A stretch of DNA of 45,363 nt from Acidobacteriota bacterium (GCA_021817045.1 JAKAWG010000038.1:1-45363); one strand, 5' to 3'. Numbered from the stretch's first letter, positions 15,565-25,964 are shown. Notes: a model not told the origin generated them from the sequence alone. Numbers and translations: made by a program.

Positions 15565-16260
15565 GTGCAGACTTTGCCAGAAACCGTAACTCCAAACTAT
15601 GCGGGCGAGCGTGCGAAATTTGCCGCCGGCGATCCCGAAGTGAAACCGCTAAAGATTCTGATCGCCGAAGACGATCCAGTTTCTCGCCGGGTGCTCGAGT
15701 TGGCGTGCGCTTCATGGGGTTTTGACGTCATTTCGGTGGCGGGTGGCGCGGCAGCGAGCGAAGCTCTCGAACGAGAAGATGCTCCACCGTTGGCTCTGAT
15801 CGACTGGACGATGCCGGAAATGGACGGCCTGGAGGTGATCCGACGCGCCCGGCTGAGAGATCCTGCAAGGCCTTTGTACATCATTATGGTGACTGCTCGC
15901 GCAAGCCAAGAGGATGTGGTTCGCGGCCTGCTGGCGGAAGCCGATGATTACGTTACCAAACCCTTCGATCATCGGGAACTGCGCGCCCGCGTACTTGCAG
16001 GCGCACGAGTCGTGCGGCTGCAAACCTCACTCGCGGAGAGAGTTATGGAGCTTGAACGGGCTGCCCGGCGCGTGAAAAGATTACAAGGACTCTTGCCTAT
16101 CTGTTCCTATTGCAAACGGATCCGTAACGACCGGAATTACTGGCAGCAGGTAGAGTCATATTTCGCGGAACATGCGGAAGCCGAGTTCACGCACGGCGTC
16201 TGTCCGGAGTGTTACGAGAATATCGTGAAGCCCGAATTGAGTCAGCTTCGCACGACGTAG
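15565..16260 (+). CDS. Response regulator with C-terminal four-cysteine module
   Basis: 231 residues from a GTG with GAGAGGGAGAAAGA upstream. The receiver domain runs from about residue 28 to 150: acidic pocket in ILIAEDDP, phosphoacceptor D80 in LIDWTMPEMDG, Thr in IIMVTA and K132 in YVTKPF. A coiled-coil linker (ERVMELERAARRVKRLQGLL) leads to a module with C180/C183 (PICSYCKRIR) and C213/C216 (GVCPECY), likely zinc-binding. This tail recurs on many response regulators and PAS kinases; its role is not established. There is no DNA-binding output. It leads a co-directional block with the hybrid kinase and cyclase, and its receiver closely resembles that of the cyclase gene. Confidence 0.9.
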   Translation: MQTLPETVTPNYAGERAKFAAGDPEVKPLKILIAEDDPVSRRVLELACASWGFDVISVAGGAAASEALEREDAPPLALIDWTMPEMDGLEVIRRARLRDPARPLYIIMVTARASQEDVVRGLLAEADDYVTKPFDHRELRARVLAGARVVRLQTSLAERVMELERAARRVKRLQGLLPICSYCKRIRNDRNYWQQVESYFAEHAEAEFTHGVCPECYENIVKPELSQLRTT

Positions 16261-16433
16261 CACGGATTCGTGAGCTCGACGGGCAAGACGAAAGATCCCC
16301 CCTCATCCTCGGCCGTATCGCCCGGGAGTTGGAGATGAGGAACTTGTCACGCGGCGGATGGGTGACCGCGTGGCTAAAGACCTCGCGCCTACATGGGTGA
16401 CAAACCGTTTACGAATGATCGAGGTTGTCGGAC

Positions 16434-18614
16434 ATGCACATGACGGCGATTCACCAAACGCTTACGGCGCTTGCTGGCGGGGCGGCGAACCTTCGGCTTC
16501 CGGCCACGCTGCTTCAGACAGTGGTGCAACCGGAAGCCCTGCTCGTTCTGCTTGCGGCGGCTTTGATTACAGTAGCCTTAATGCTATGGCAGTTGAAGGT
16601 CCGGAAGCACGAGTATGCGGAATTCGTCCGGCGTTCGGCCAAGCGCGACGCCCTGCACGAGCGACGCTACCGAGAACTGCTGGACAATTCAAGCGATATC
16701 GTCTATACGCACGACCTTGAAGGACGGGTCATTACGTGGAGCCGAGCGGGCGAGCTGACGACCGGCTACACGCAGCGCGACCTATTTGGGAAGCCTCTTG
16801 CCGATCTGGTTCCTCCCAGCAGGCGGGAAAGCGCGGGAAGGTGGGTCGCCGAAACGCTTGCGGGTAAGGCCGCGCCCGTGTACGAGCTGCTGATCCTGGC
16901 CCGCGACGGCCGGCCGGTGACGCTTGAAGTTACTACGCGCACCATCACTCAGGAAGGCCGCCTAGTGGGCATTCTGGGGTTCGCGCGCGACATCACGGCG
17001 CGTAAGCAAACTGAGGAGGCGGCTCAGCGAGCCGCAGAAGCGGCCGAGGCAGCGTCGCGGGCTAAAAGCGAGTTTCTGGCCAACATGAGCCACGAAATCC
17101 GTACTCCCTTGAACGGCATCCTGGGCATGACGGAGCTCACTTTGGAAACCCACCTCACCGCTGAGCAGCGCGAATATCTGGAATTGGTGAAGCTTTCTGC
17201 CGACTCGCTGCTGATCATCATTAACGACATCCTCGATTTCTCTAAGATTGAAGCGGGTAAGCTCGAGCTTGATGCGGAGATTTTCGACATACGTCGCTTG
17301 CTCGCCACCACTCTGAAACCGCTTGAGTTGCGTGCACGAGAAAAAGGCGTCGCGCTGACCTGGGTAGTCGACTCGCGGGTCCCTGATCGCCTGGAAGGAG
17401 ATTCCGTCCGCTTGCGGCAGGTGATGACCAATCTTGCCGGGAATGCCGTCAAATTTACCGAGCAAGGGTCGGTTTCCGTCGGCGCTGAACTCATCTCCTC
17501 CGACTCGCGCACTGCGCTTTTGAGGCTTAGCGTGAGAGATACCGGCATCGGCATTCCACGCAACAAGCAGGAGATCATTTTCTATGCTTTCGCGCAGGCA
17601 GATGGCTCGACGACCCGCAAGTACGGTGGCACAGGCCTTGGACTCGCAGTTACGCGCAAAATCGTCGAGATGATGGGCGGGGAAACCTCTCTCGAAAGCG
17701 AGCCCGGACGTGGCAGCACATTCTGCGTCACGCTCCCATTCGCGATTCCAGCGGCGGCCCCGGCGTCTCGGAGCGAAATCGCGGCCGGTTCGCGAGCTTC
17801 GGCTGAGGTAGCTTCTGCCGGTGCTGTTTCGGCTGGCGCGACCCGAGTTTTGCTGGCGGAAGACAACCCGACCAACCAAAAGCTCGTGTTGTACCTTCTG
17901 CAAAGACTTGGCTATCATGACATCGAAGTGGTAAACGACGGAAAACAAGCGCTGGCAGCAGTGGAAAAGAGCGGGCTCGACCAGTTCAGCTTGGCCTTAA
18001 TGGACCTGCAAATGCCGGAGATGAACGGCTTCGAAGCGACGGCCGCCATTCGCGAAATGGAACGGGAGTCCAAACACCACCTGCCAATCATCGCCCTCAC
18101 CGCCCACGCCATGAAAGGAGACATGGAGCGATGTCTACAAGCAGGCATGGACGGTTACATTTCGAAGCCGATCCGCCGCGAGGAATTTCTTGAAACCATC
18201 GGCCGCTTCTTGCCCTCACCCCCTAAAGTCCATCCGGCGACGGCGCGTAAGTCCGGAATATTGGACATTCCGGATGTTTTAGCTCAACTCGAAGACGATG
18301 GCGTGGTGCTCGGCGAGCTCGCGGAGATCTTTCTCCAGAACACGCCTTGTTTGCTTGAGCAGATCAGTGGAGCCATAAGCGAGCACGATCAGGCTGCGCT
18401 GGATCGAGCGGTCCACGCACTTAAGGGCTCTCTCGCCAGCTTCGGAAGCGTAGCGGCATTTAATGCCGTGAGTCTCCTGGAAGAATGCACCCGCGCGAAG
18501 GATAAAACGGAGACTTGGCAAGCCTACGACGCACTGGCGTTTGAAATTGAGCGGCTTAAGCCCGTGCTGGCAGCCTATGTCAAGCCAGAGAGTTCAGGCG
18601 CGTACTCTTCGTGA
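16434..18614 (+). CDS. Membrane hybrid histidine kinase: TM-PAS-HisKA-HATPase-REC-Hpt
   Basis: 726 residues. Order: one transmembrane helix near residues 33-53 ([17 protein letters not shown]), PAS domain ([16 protein letters not shown], to [10 protein letters not shown]), a short Ala-rich coiled coil, HisKA with phosphoacceptor H220 in [14 protein letters not shown], HATPase_c with the N box ([10 protein letters not shown]), G1 DTGIGIP and G2 GGTGLGL, a receiver with D524 in [11 protein letters not shown], and a Hpt domain with H661 in [13 protein letters not shown]. This composition can run a complete internal phosphorelay and pass phosphate to the neighbouring receivers (inference). There is no periplasmic sensor domain, so the PAS probably senses. 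The ATG at 16434 has GAGG 9 nt upstream. Confidence 0.93.
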   Translation: MHMTAIHQTLTALAGGAANLRLPATLLQTVVQPEALLVLLAAALITVALMLWQLKVRKHEYAEFVRRSAKRDALHERRYRELLDNSSDIVYTHDLEGRVITWSRAGELTTGYTQRDLFGKPLADLVPPSRRESAGRWVAETLAGKAAPVYELLILARDGRPVTLEVTTRTITQEGRLVGILGFARDITARKQTEEAAQRAAEAAEAASRAKSEFLANMSHEIRTPLNGILGMTELTLETHLTAEQREYLELVKLSADSLLIIINDILDFSKIEAGKLELDAEIFDIRRLLATTLKPLELRAREKGVALTWVVDSRVPDRLEGDSVRLRQVMTNLAGNAVKFTEQGSVSVGAELISSDSRTALLRLSVRDTGIGIPRNKQEIIFYAFAQADGSTTRKYGGTGLGLAVTRKIVEMMGGETSLESEPGRGSTFCVTLPFAIPAAAPASRSEIAAGSRASAEVASAGAVSAGATRVLLAEDNPTNQKLVLYLLQRLGYHDIEVVNDGKQALAAVEKSGLDQFSLALMDLQMPEMNGFEATAAIREMERESKHHLPIIALTAHAMKGDMERCLQAGMDGYISKPIRREEFLETIGRFLPSPPKVHPATARKSGILDIPDVLAQLEDDGVVLGELAEIFLQNTPCLLEQISGAISEHDQAALDRAVHALKGSLASFGSVAAFNAVSLLEECTRAKDKTETWQAYDALAFEIERLKPVLAAYVKPESSGAYSS

Positions 18615-18638
18615 CAGCTTTCGTCTCCGATGTAGCCT

Positions 18639-19583
18639 ATGCGAATTCTGATCGCAGAAGACGAACCGGTTTCAAGACGTGTCCTCGAGATGCACCTAAC
18701 CAAATGGGGACACGAGGTGGTTGCGACTCAGAACGGATTGCAGGCCTGGATGCGTCTCCAGCAGCCGGATGCACCTAAGCTCGCCATTCTGGACTGGATG
18801 ATGCCGGAAATGGACGGCATCGAAGTTATTCGCCGGCTGCGTGCTTCCGAGAATCCGTCTTATGCTTATGTGCTGATGCTGACGGCCAAGGGGCAGAAAG
18901 AAGATCTGGTTGCCGGACTCGGCTCAGGGGCCGACGATTATGTCACCAAGCCATTCGACGCCCTCGAGCTGCGAGCGCGTATCAATACCGGAATCCGTAT
19001 TCTGGGCTTACATGACCAACTCATCGCCGCGCGCGAGGCTTTGCGCGAAGAAGCCACGCACGACCATCTGACGAAGGTGTGGAACCGTGCCGGAATCCTG
19101 GACATTCTACGGCGTGAGTGTTCTCGCGCGCAGCGCGCACACGGCTCGGTGGGACTGGTGATGGTGGATCTTGATCACTTTAAGCTTGTCAACGACACTT
19201 ACGGTCATCTCGTGGGCGACAAAGTGCTCAGTGAAGTGGCCCGCCGGATGCAGGCCTCAATCCGGGTGTATGACTCGATCGGTCGTTTTGGGGGAGAGGA
19301 ATTTGTGATCGTCTTGCCGGAATGCGAAGCCTTGGACGCCTTGCGCCGCGCAGGCCGCCTGCAATCCACGGTCAGCGAGAGCCCGGTAAGCGCCGGGGAC
19401 GCCTCTGTCCCGGTGACTCTCAGCCTAGGCGTGGCCGCGAGCCGAGAGATCGGATGTTGGAATTACGAAGCTCTGCTGCGAGCGGCGGACGCGGCACTCT
19501 ACCGCGCGAAGACACAGGGGCGCAACCGTGCCATCTTGGCGGAGTGCGGAGAAGCCGTCGTGCCCGCTCCCCGCTCATCCTAA
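18639..19583 (+). CDS. PleD-like response regulator diguanylate cyclase
   Basis: 314 residues. The receiver domain has phosphoacceptor D52 in LDWMMPEMDG and K104 in YVTKPFD. The GGDEF domain begins at ATHDHLTKVWNRAG and has the active-site motif GGEEF at residues 218-222. The inhibitory I-site RVYD (209-212) stands exactly five residues before it, so product feedback is likely. VDLDHFKLVNDTYGH is the substrate/metal-binding segment. It should make cyclic di-GMP when its receiver is phosphorylated, most simply by the hybrid kinase 24 nt upstream (inference). No clear ribosome binding site is seen before the ATG. Confidence 0.93.
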   Translation: MRILIAEDEPVSRRVLEMHLTKWGHEVVATQNGLQAWMRLQQPDAPKLAILDWMMPEMDGIEVIRRLRASENPSYAYVLMLTAKGQKEDLVAGLGSGADDYVTKPFDALELRARINTGIRILGLHDQLIAAREALREEATHDHLTKVWNRAGILDILRRECSRAQRAHGSVGLVMVDLDHFKLVNDTYGHLVGDKVLSEVARRMQASIRVYDSIGRFGGEEFVIVLPECEALDALRRAGRLQSTVSESPVSAGDASVPVTLSLGVAASREIGCWNYEALLRAADAALYRAKTQGRNRAILAECGEAVVPAPRSS

Positions 19584-19593
19584 CCCTCCCTCG

Positions 19594-19821
19594 TCATTCC
19601 ACAACAATATGAGTTTCTGTCCGCTCGACGCCATCGAGCTTTTGAATGTGGTCCATAACCAGGCCGTGCAGGCTGCGTTCATCGGGAGTGCTGACGTACG
19701 CGAAAACGTCGGGCAGTCCCCAGCAGGCGTCGGCGTGCTGGACGCCGTTTAGCCTGCTCACCGCCACTACAACGTCGCGGACTTTACCAGATCTGACATT
19801 AATGAGAATGTATGCTCTCAC
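19594..19821 (-). CDS. Stand-alone Lrp/AsnC ligand-binding (RAM) domain protein
   Basis: 75 residues from a GTG preceded by GGAGGGT. The whole protein is one RAM-like alpha/beta domain: AYILINVRSGKVRDVVVAVS, then GVQHADACWGLPDVFAYVST and a helix/strand ending GVERTETHIVVE. This matches single-domain AsnC_trans_reg proteins that lack the helix-turn-helix; homologous domains bind amino acids and assemble into dimers or octamers. It converges on the diguanylate cyclase with a 10-bp gap. The role is unknown. Confidence 0.8.
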   Translation of the reverse strand: MRAYILINVRSGKVRDVVVAVSRLNGVQHADACWGLPDVFAYVSTPDERSLHGLVMDHIQKLDGVERTETHIVVE

Positions 19822-20096
19822 ACACCCTCCATCTTCTCATGAGCAGTCCGGCAGGAAGCGGAAGAGCACAGTTTCTTCCGTGCCGTTACGAGCCCCTCAG
19901 CCTGGGATGGCTTCGCTCGTATTTTAACACCAGTGGCCCATCAGCTTATCTTTTGCATAAAGCCATTTGATTAGCTTCCTCGTACCGACGCCCGCTATAA
20001 TTGACCAGTAGCGGGTATGCAGTCCAGCCGGAGCCTCGATCGTAATACCCGCTTCCGGCTGCACCCGACACCCAACTGGAGCGAGCGCATACAGAT

Positions 20097-20435
20097 ATGA
20101 AAAAGATCGAAGCGATCATTCAAACCTCACGCTTAAATCCCGTGAAGGAGGCCCTGCAGGAAATTGGGGTAGATGGCATGACGGTGTCGGAAGTGCGCGG
20201 ACACGGAAGGCAAAAAGGACACACGGAAGTCTACCGCGGCAATGAATATGTCGTGGATTTGCTGCCAAAGATCAAGATTGAAGTGATTTTGCCGGATAGG
20301 CTTCTCGAGCAGGCCGAGCAGGCAATCTTGAAGGCGGCAAAGACAGGGAAGATCGGCGACGGAAAGATTTTCGTTTATAACATCGAAGAAGCCATCCGGA
20401 TCCGCAACGACGAGCGAGGCGACGCGGCTCTGTGA
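20097..20435 (+). CDS. glnB: PII nitrogen regulatory protein GlnB/GlnK
   Basis: 112 residues, exact PII length. PII proteins sense ATP/ADP and 2-oxoglutarate and bind target enzymes and transporters. Visible hallmarks: KKIEAIIQTSRLNPVKEAL at the start, the T-loop with GHTEVYRGNEYVVDLLPK placing Y51 (the uridylylation site), the B-loop TGKIGDGKIFV, and the C-loop EEAIRIRNDERG. glnD, encoding the enzyme that modifies Y51, starts 22 nt downstream, so the two form an operon. Neither amtB nor glnA is adjacent, so GlnB versus GlnK cannot be decided from context. Confidence 0.95.
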   Translation: MKKIEAIIQTSRLNPVKEALQEIGVDGMTVSEVRGHGRQKGHTEVYRGNEYVVDLLPKIKIEVILPDRLLEQAEQAILKAAKTGKIGDGKIFVYNIEEAIRIRNDERGDAAL

Positions 20436-20457
20436 ACGCGGAACAGCGAGTGAGCAA

Positions 20458-23136
20458 GTGCCGAATCCTGCAGCAAGCTCCGCGTGTGATTTGATTTCCC
20501 TTCCGACTGTGGAGAAATTCAAAGCGGCCGAGTCCGCGCAGCTCAGGAGGACGTTTGAGGCCAATGGCGATGGCAGGGCGTATCTGCGCGGGCGGTCAGA
20601 CCTTATCGACTCGATTGTCGCGCGGCTCTACCACGTTCTATTCTCTCCTGATCTGCGAGGGCCTTCCGGCTTCTGCCTGGCAGCGGTGGGAGGGTACGGG
20701 CGGAAGGAGCTCTTCCCTTTCTCCGACGTCGATCTGCTATTCCTCGGAGTAAACGCGGACGTCCTCGGCCGTATGCGCGAGTCTGTCGCCACTCTGGCGC
20801 GCCATTTGTGGGATCTGCGCATGCGCGTCGGCCACTCCGCGCGAACCATTGCCGAGTGCGGCCAGCTTTACCGCGATAACCTGCCGTTCACCATCTCCCT
20901 TCTCGACGCTCGCTTGCTAGCCGGCGATCCGGAGCTTTTCAACGCTCTGCGCTCTCAGAGTCTCCGGCACTTGTTGGCCCGCGACCAGCAGGAACTCGTC
21001 CGCAACCTCTTAAGCGTCACAAGGGACCGGCACGCGAAATACGGCGGCACGATCTTCCACCTGGAGCCCAACGTGAAGGAAGCGCCCGGCGGCTTGCGCG
21101 ACTACCACGTCGCACGCTGGATGACGATGATCCAAGAAGTAGCGGAACGTGGCCGCTGGGTCCAGCCGCAGGACCTTTGGCCGCGTGATCTACGGGCGAA
21201 AATCGACCCCTCGTTCCGTTTCCTGGCGACGTTGCGTTGTTTCCTCCATTTGGAGCGCGACCGTGACGACAATTTGCTGTCTTACGAACTCCAGGAAAAG
21301 GTCGCCGCGACGGGTCTCGGGATTCGCTACGGCAGCGCCGTCGACCCGGCGGCATGGATGCGATCCTATTTCCTTCACGTTCGTGCCGTGCACCGGCTCA
21401 TCACTCGTCTTATCGAAGAGTCCAATCCTGCGCGCTCGCCGCTCTACGGACTCTTTCAGGACTGGCGATCGCGGCTGGCCAACGCCGATTTTTCCATCAT
21501 ACGCGGCAAGATTTTCCCGCGCTCTCCTGCTGTGCGCGATACGGCCGCATTGCTGCGCCTTTTCGAAATGGTAGCTCGCCATAACCTGGCGCTCAGCGGG
21601 GAAGCAGAACGCTGGGTGGAAGAATCTCTGCAGCCGGCCGGATCGGGTCCTGGCGCCAGCCCGCACGTCGAGACGCTCCCCCTGGCGGACTTGTGGCCGA
21701 CGTTCAGGCGAATCCTCAAGTTGCCATACACCGCCAACGCCCTGAGAGCTATGCACCGGCTCGGTTTACTTACGGTTCTCTTTCCCGAGTTTCGCGTCAT
21801 TGACGCGCTTGTCATTCGTGACTTTTACCACCGCTACACGGTGGACGAACACTCGTTTACGGCCATTCAAAAGATCAGCGAACTGAAGCGGTCCCAGGAC
21901 CATTCAGACTCAGGGAGCAAGGAATCCTGGAGGGCGCAATTCAAGGGACTGTATGAGGAAGTTGAACAGCCGGAATTTCTAGCGCTGGCCCTGCTTTTCC
22001 ACGATGTAGGCAAGGGGATGCCTGTCTCGGAGCATATCTCCGGCAGCTTTGCGGCGGCGGAGAGCGTTTGCCGCCGCCTAGCGCTCGACGCCGCGGAGGC
22101 TGCCAGCGTATTGTTCCTTATCAAGGAACACCTGCAGATGTCTGCAGCTTTCCGCAAGGATATCTTCGATCCGGAAGCGATACGTCCCTTTGCCGAAAAG
22201 ATCGGGACGCCGGAACGACTTAAAATGCTCTGCCTCTTCACGTATGCCGATATAAGCGCTGTCAACCCTGAAGCGATGACGCCGTGGAAGGCCGAGATGC
22301 TTTGGCGTCTGTATATGATGACTTTCAATTTGTTCTCGCACAACCTAGATGAGGAGCGCTTCCACCCGGAAGGCAAGGAAGCCGGTTCATTGCGCTCGGC
22401 CGAAGAGTTCCTCGCGCCGGAAGGTCAGAGCGACTCATTGAAGGATTTCCTGGACGGCTTTCCCAGGCGTTATCTCGCCGCCCACACCCCGGAAGAAGTG
22501 GGTGAGCACTTCCAAGCGGCGACTCGACTGGAAGAACAGCCGGTGTATGTTCGTGTTCGCCGGCGCGAGAACTTTCACGACCTCACGGTCATTACCCGCG
22601 ATCGTCCCCGCCTCTTCGCGTCCGTCACCGGCACGCTCGCCGGCTGGGGAATGAATATTCTGAAGGCGGATGCGTTCTCGAACCGTGCTGGAATCGTTCT
22701 CGATGTTTTCCGGTTCCACGATCTCTTTCGTACGTTGGAGTTGAACCCAACGGAAGCGCCCCGCCTCGAAAACCAAGTGGCAGACGTCTTGAGCGGAAGA
22801 ATCCCTCTGCACGCCGTCATGGCAGGTCGCACCGCAGCGTCGCTGGCGCAGCGCCACAAAGTCTCCATACCGACGCAAATCAGCTTCGATGATAAGAGTT
22901 CCTCCCGTTGCACCCTCCTCGAATTGGTTACCCATGACCGGCCGGGTCTACTGTACCAAGTCGGCTCGGTGCTCGGAGATCTCGGCTGCAACATCGAGGT
23001 CGCGCTTATCGACACAGAAGCTCAGCGCGCGATCGACGTCTTTTACCTCACGGTGGAAGGCGCCAAGTTGCATCTCGACCGGCAGGAGTCGGTCCGGGCA
23101 GCGCTTGTTGAGAAGCTTTCCGCGTCACGCCCGTGA
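20458..23136 (+). CDS. glnD: PII uridylyltransferase / uridylyl-removing enzyme GlnD
   Basis: 892 residues, normal length, GTG start. The nucleotidyltransferase motif GGYGRKELFPFSDVDLLFL (residues 78-96) attaches UMP to PII. The HD phosphohydrolase domain with H515/D516 (FHDVGKGMPVSEH) removes it. Two ACT domains at the C-terminus (FHDLTVITRDRPRLFASVTG and LLELVTHDRPGLLYQVGSVL) sense glutamine. The four-domain order is complete and all key residues are present. It lies 22 nt after glnB. The stop is only 12 bp from the convergent lon stop. Confidence 0.96.
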   Translation: MPNPAASSACDLISLPTVEKFKAAESAQLRRTFEANGDGRAYLRGRSDLIDSIVARLYHVLFSPDLRGPSGFCLAAVGGYGRKELFPFSDVDLLFLGVNADVLGRMRESVATLARHLWDLRMRVGHSARTIAECGQLYRDNLPFTISLLDARLLAGDPELFNALRSQSLRHLLARDQQELVRNLLSVTRDRHAKYGGTIFHLEPNVKEAPGGLRDYHVARWMTMIQEVAERGRWVQPQDLWPRDLRAKIDPSFRFLATLRCFLHLERDRDDNLLSYELQEKVAATGLGIRYGSAVDPAAWMRSYFLHVRAVHRLITRLIEESNPARSPLYGLFQDWRSRLANADFSIIRGKIFPRSPAVRDTAALLRLFEMVARHNLALSGEAERWVEESLQPAGSGPGASPHVETLPLADLWPTFRRILKLPYTANALRAMHRLGLLTVLFPEFRVIDALVIRDFYHRYTVDEHSFTAIQKISELKRSQDHSDSGSKESWRAQFKGLYEEVEQPEFLALALLFHDVGKGMPVSEHISGSFAAAESVCRRLALDAAEAASVLFLIKEHLQMSAAFRKDIFDPEAIRPFAEKIGTPERLKMLCLFTYADISAVNPEAMTPWKAEMLWRLYMMTFNLFSHNLDEERFHPEGKEAGSLRSAEEFLAPEGQSDSLKDFLDGFPRRYLAAHTPEEVGEHFQAATRLEEQPVYVRVRRRENFHDLTVITRDRPRLFASVTGTLAGWGMNILKADAFSNRAGIVLDVFRFHDLFRTLELNPTEAPRLENQVADVLSGRIPLHAVMAGRTAASLAQRHKVSIPTQISFDDKSSSRCTLLELVTHDRPGLLYQVGSVLGDLGCNIEVALIDTEAQRAIDVFYLTVEGAKLHLDRQESVRAALVEKLSASRP

Positions 23137-23148
23137 GGAAGAGCCAAG

Positions 23149-25569
23149 TCAATTGGGAGGGCCTGAGGGATGAGCGAAAGCCATCTCGCGCGATGAAGGG
23201 CCGCTCGAAAGAGGGGCAGGCTCGGTTTCAAGGGATGTATCGAGCACTTCCCGGATGGTTTTGACATAAGTCAGCCTGAGGTCTCCCAACAAATCGGGAG
23301 GGAGATCCTCTTTGACGTTCGGCTCGTTTTCCGCCGGCAGCAGAACTTCTGCGATGCCCGCGCGCTTGGCAGCAAGCACCTTCTCCTTGATGCCGCCGAC
23401 AGGAAGCACTTGCCCGCTCAGAGTAATTTCGCCGGTCATTGCTAGGCGCTGGTGCAAGGGTCGCCGCGTGAGCGCCGAAACCAGCGCCGTCACCATGGTG
23501 ACGCCCGCCGAGGGACCATCCTTGGGAATAGCTCCGGCCGGCACGTGGACGTGGACGTCGGAGGACTGGAAAAAATCGGCATCGATGCCGTAATCCGCCG
23601 CATGGCTGCGCACCCAGGCGAGCGCCGCCTGCATGGACTCCTGCATCACCTGGCCCACGTGCCCGGTCATGGTAAAGTTCTTTCCGCCTTTCATGACGCT
23701 CACCTCAACAAACAAAACGTCTCCGCCTGTTGGCGTCCATGCCAGACCGACTGCAACACCAGGCTTGCGAGTACGCTCCACAATTTCCGTTTCCAGCCGG
23801 TAGCGCGGCACGCCCAGATAGTCCGGAATGTTCTCCGGGCCCACTTCCAATTTCTCCGTGTTTCCCTCGGCGAGGCGCCGCGCCTGTTTGCGGCAAAGCG
23901 TGGCGATCTCTCGCTCAAGGTTGCGCACTCCCGCCTCGCGGGTGTAATGGCGAATTAGATAGGCCAGAGCCTCCTTCGTGAACTCAATCTGATCACCCGC
24001 CCGCACGCCGTGTTCTTCCGTCTGCTTGGGGATGAGATGCCGGAAAGCGATCTCGATCTTTTCCTGCTCGGTGTAACCCTGAAGTTCGATGGTCTCCATG
24101 CGGTCGAGTAGCGCGGGCGGAACTGTATCAAGCACGTTGGCCGTGCAGATAAAAAGCACTCTCGAAAGATCAAACTGCACGTCCAAATAATTGTCCCGAA
24201 AAGTCGAATTCTGCTCCGGGTCGAGAACTTCGAGCAGGGCCGAAGAAGGATCGCCGCGAAAGTCGCGCCCGATCTTATCCACCTCGTCGAGAACGAAGAC
24301 CGGATCACGCGTCTCGGCCCGCCGGATACCCTGGATGATCTGGCCGGGTAGCGCCCCGATATACGTTCGGCGGTGACCGCGGATTTCAGCCTCGTCATGG
24401 ATTCCGCCAAGCGACATCCGAACGAATTTGCGGTCCAGCGACCTGGCAACGGATTTCGCGAGTGAGGTCTTGCCCACGCCGGGAGGTCCCACCAGGCATA
24501 GAATTGGGCCCTTCAGTTGGGGCTTGAGCTGCAAAACCGCAAGGTAATCGAGAATACGCTCCTTCACCTTATCCAGATCGTAGTGGTCTTGGTCGAGCAC
24601 TTGGCGCGCTCGATGAATGTCCACCTTTAGCTCGCTTACCTTGTTCCAGGGCAGCACGACGAGCCAATCCAGGTAAGTACGGGTGACGTGATAGTCCGCC
24701 GCCGCCGGAGACATTTTCGCCAGCCTGCCCAGCTCCCGCATCGCTTCCTTCTTGGCCTCTTCGGTCATGCCCGCCGCTTCGATCTTCTGCCGAAGCTCTT
24801 CGATCTCGTGCTGTTCGTCCTGCTCACCCAGCTCTTTCTGAATGGCCTTCATCTGCTCGCGCAAATAGTATTCGCGCTGGCTCGCCGTGACTTGGTCCTG
24901 GACGTCGGATTGGATCTTGGAGCGCAGTTGCTGCACCTCCATTTCCCGCGCCAGATGGCGATTCAAGCGGTCAAGCCGCGCCGCCAGGTCCAGGCTTTCA
25001 AGCAGTTCTTGTTTCTCCATATTGGAGATCGAAGGCAGGTTGGCGGCGATGAAATCCGCCAGTCGGGACGGCTCCTCGATATTCATCACCACGGTCTGAA
25101 GATCGTCCGAGAGGCTGGGAGAAAGCTGCACAACCTGCTGGAAGAGCGATGTCACACTGCGCACGAGCGCATCGAACCCCGGAGTATCCTCGGCAGGCAG
25201 AATGTCTTCCAGAGGCTTCACCCGCGCGACAAGGTACGGCTCGATTCGGATCACTTCTTCAACGGCAATTCTCTGGAGCCCTTCGACAAAGACAAAAAGG
25301 TTCTGGGTGGGTAGCTTGATGATCTTGTGAATGTAGGCGGCCGTTCCGATTTGAAAAAGATCGACAGGCTGAGGGTTATCCACACGCGGGTCCCGCTGCG
25401 CGACCACGCCAATAAATTTCTCCTCATCCTTCAGTTCGTTGATAAGTTTGAGGGAACTCTCCCGCCCGACCGTGAGTGGCAAGATGGCGTTTGGAAACAG
25501 CACCGTCTCCCGCACAGGCAAGATGGGAAGTTCGTTGAAGTCACTGCGCTTCTTGTTTTTGGTTGGCAT
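23149..25569 (-). CDS. lon: ATP-dependent protease Lon (LonA type)
   Basis: 806 residues. The N-terminal substrate-binding domain starts [21 protein letters not shown] long coiled coil (about 190-300) leads into the AAA+ domain with Walker A GPPGVGKT (361-368) and Walker [12 protein letters not shown]. The protease domain has catalytic S687 (KDGPSAGV) and K728 ([10 protein letters not shown]). It degrades misfolded and regulatory proteins in the cytoplasm as a hexamer. The C-terminal 25 residues are Ser/Pro-rich and not conserved. No heat-shock promoter or CIRCE element is apparent upstream. Confidence 0.97.
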   Translation of the reverse strand: MPTKNKKRSDFNELPILPVRETVLFPNAILPLTVGRESSLKLINELKDEEKFIGVVAQRDPRVDNPQPVDLFQIGTAAYIHKIIKLPTQNLFVFVEGLQRIAVEEVIRIEPYLVARVKPLEDILPAEDTPGFDALVRSVTSLFQQVVQLSPSLSDDLQTVVMNIEEPSRLADFIAANLPSISNMEKQELLESLDLAARLDRLNRHLAREMEVQQLRSKIQSDVQDQVTASQREYYLREQMKAIQKELGEQDEQHEIEELRQKIEAAGMTEEAKKEAMRELGRLAKMSPAAADYHVTRTYLDWLVVLPWNKVSELKVDIHRARQVLDQDHYDLDKVKERILDYLAVLQLKPQLKGPILCLVGPPGVGKTSLAKSVARSLDRKFVRMSLGGIHDEAEIRGHRRTYIGALPGQIIQGIRRAETRDPVFVLDEVDKIGRDFRGDPSSALLEVLDPEQNSTFRDNYLDVQFDLSRVLFICTANVLDTVPPALLDRMETIELQGYTEQEKIEIAFRHLIPKQTEEHGVRAGDQIEFTKEALAYLIRHYTREAGVRNLEREIATLCRKQARRLAEGNTEKLEVGPENIPDYLGVPRYRLETEIVERTRKPGVAVGLAWTPTGGDVLFVEVSVMKGGKNFTMTGHVGQVMQESMQAALAWVRSHAADYGIDADFFQSSDVHVHVPAGAIPKDGPSAGVTMVTALVSALTRRPLHQRLAMTGEITLSGQVLPVGGIKEKVLAAKRAGIAEVLLPAENEPNVKEDLPPDLLGDLRLTYVKTIREVLDTSLETEPAPLSSGPSSREMAFAHPSGPPN

Positions 25570-25964
25570 AAGTACCTGGTTCCGTTACTGTGACGTCCAG
25601 AGCTACATCGACGGCCCTAGTCGCGGTCCGCTCACCGGCGGATCAAAAGCGGTACGTAAGACCCTTCCTGGGGTGGGAAGCGCGCGACGGATCGCTCCGC
25701 ACCTCGTCCTCAGCTCAGGAGGAATCGTCGCCCGAGGCGTTTGCGTCTTGCGGACCGCTTCCGCGATGACGACGTTACGGATATGCACGTCTCTTACGGG
25801 CTATCGAGGCGGGCCATACACGGCCAGTATTCTCCGCTGCCCCTTTTTAGATGCTTCTTTTGCGATTCCGGTTCAAACCTTTCGACTCGCGGGATCAAAG
25901 GGAAAATTGGGAAGTGCGGGGCTGAGGCCCCGCCCTTCCTTCCCTGGGATTCGGGGACCACGAA
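25570..25964. other. Intergenic region between lon and sodA
   Basis: Upstream of lon and downstream of sodA, both on the minus strand. No gene is credible; the open frames here are short and Arg/Ser/Pro-rich, as expected of GC-rich non-coding DNA. It contains the hairpin at 25910-25938 and otherwise nothing I recognise. Confidence 0.45.
25910..25938 (-). terminator. Possible sodA terminator or repeat hairpin
   Basis: GCGGGGC and GCCCCGC form a perfect 7-bp GC stem with a short loop, extended by GGAAG/CTTCC with one mismatch. On the minus strand it begins about 27 nt after the sodA stop. The T-rich tract (AATTTTCCCTTT) comes several bases late, so an intrinsic terminator is possible but a REP-like unit is equally likely. 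Confidence 0.4.

Noticed and set aside
15293..15715. 140-codon minus-strand open frame before the response regulator
   Set aside because: It overlaps the response regulator's coding start, is Arg-rich and lacks any domain.
16962..17948. 328-codon minus-strand open frame opposite the hybrid kinase
   Set aside because: Antisense shadow of HisKA/HATPase coding sequence with no domain of its own.
19935..19957. TGGC...TTGCA resembling a sigma-54 promoter upstream of glnB
   Set aside because: The GG and GC elements are 20 bp apart, not the 12 bp required.
19967..20001. TTGATT...TATAAT upstream of glnB
   Set aside because: The spacer is 23 bp, too long for a sigma-70 promoter; only the -10 match is good.
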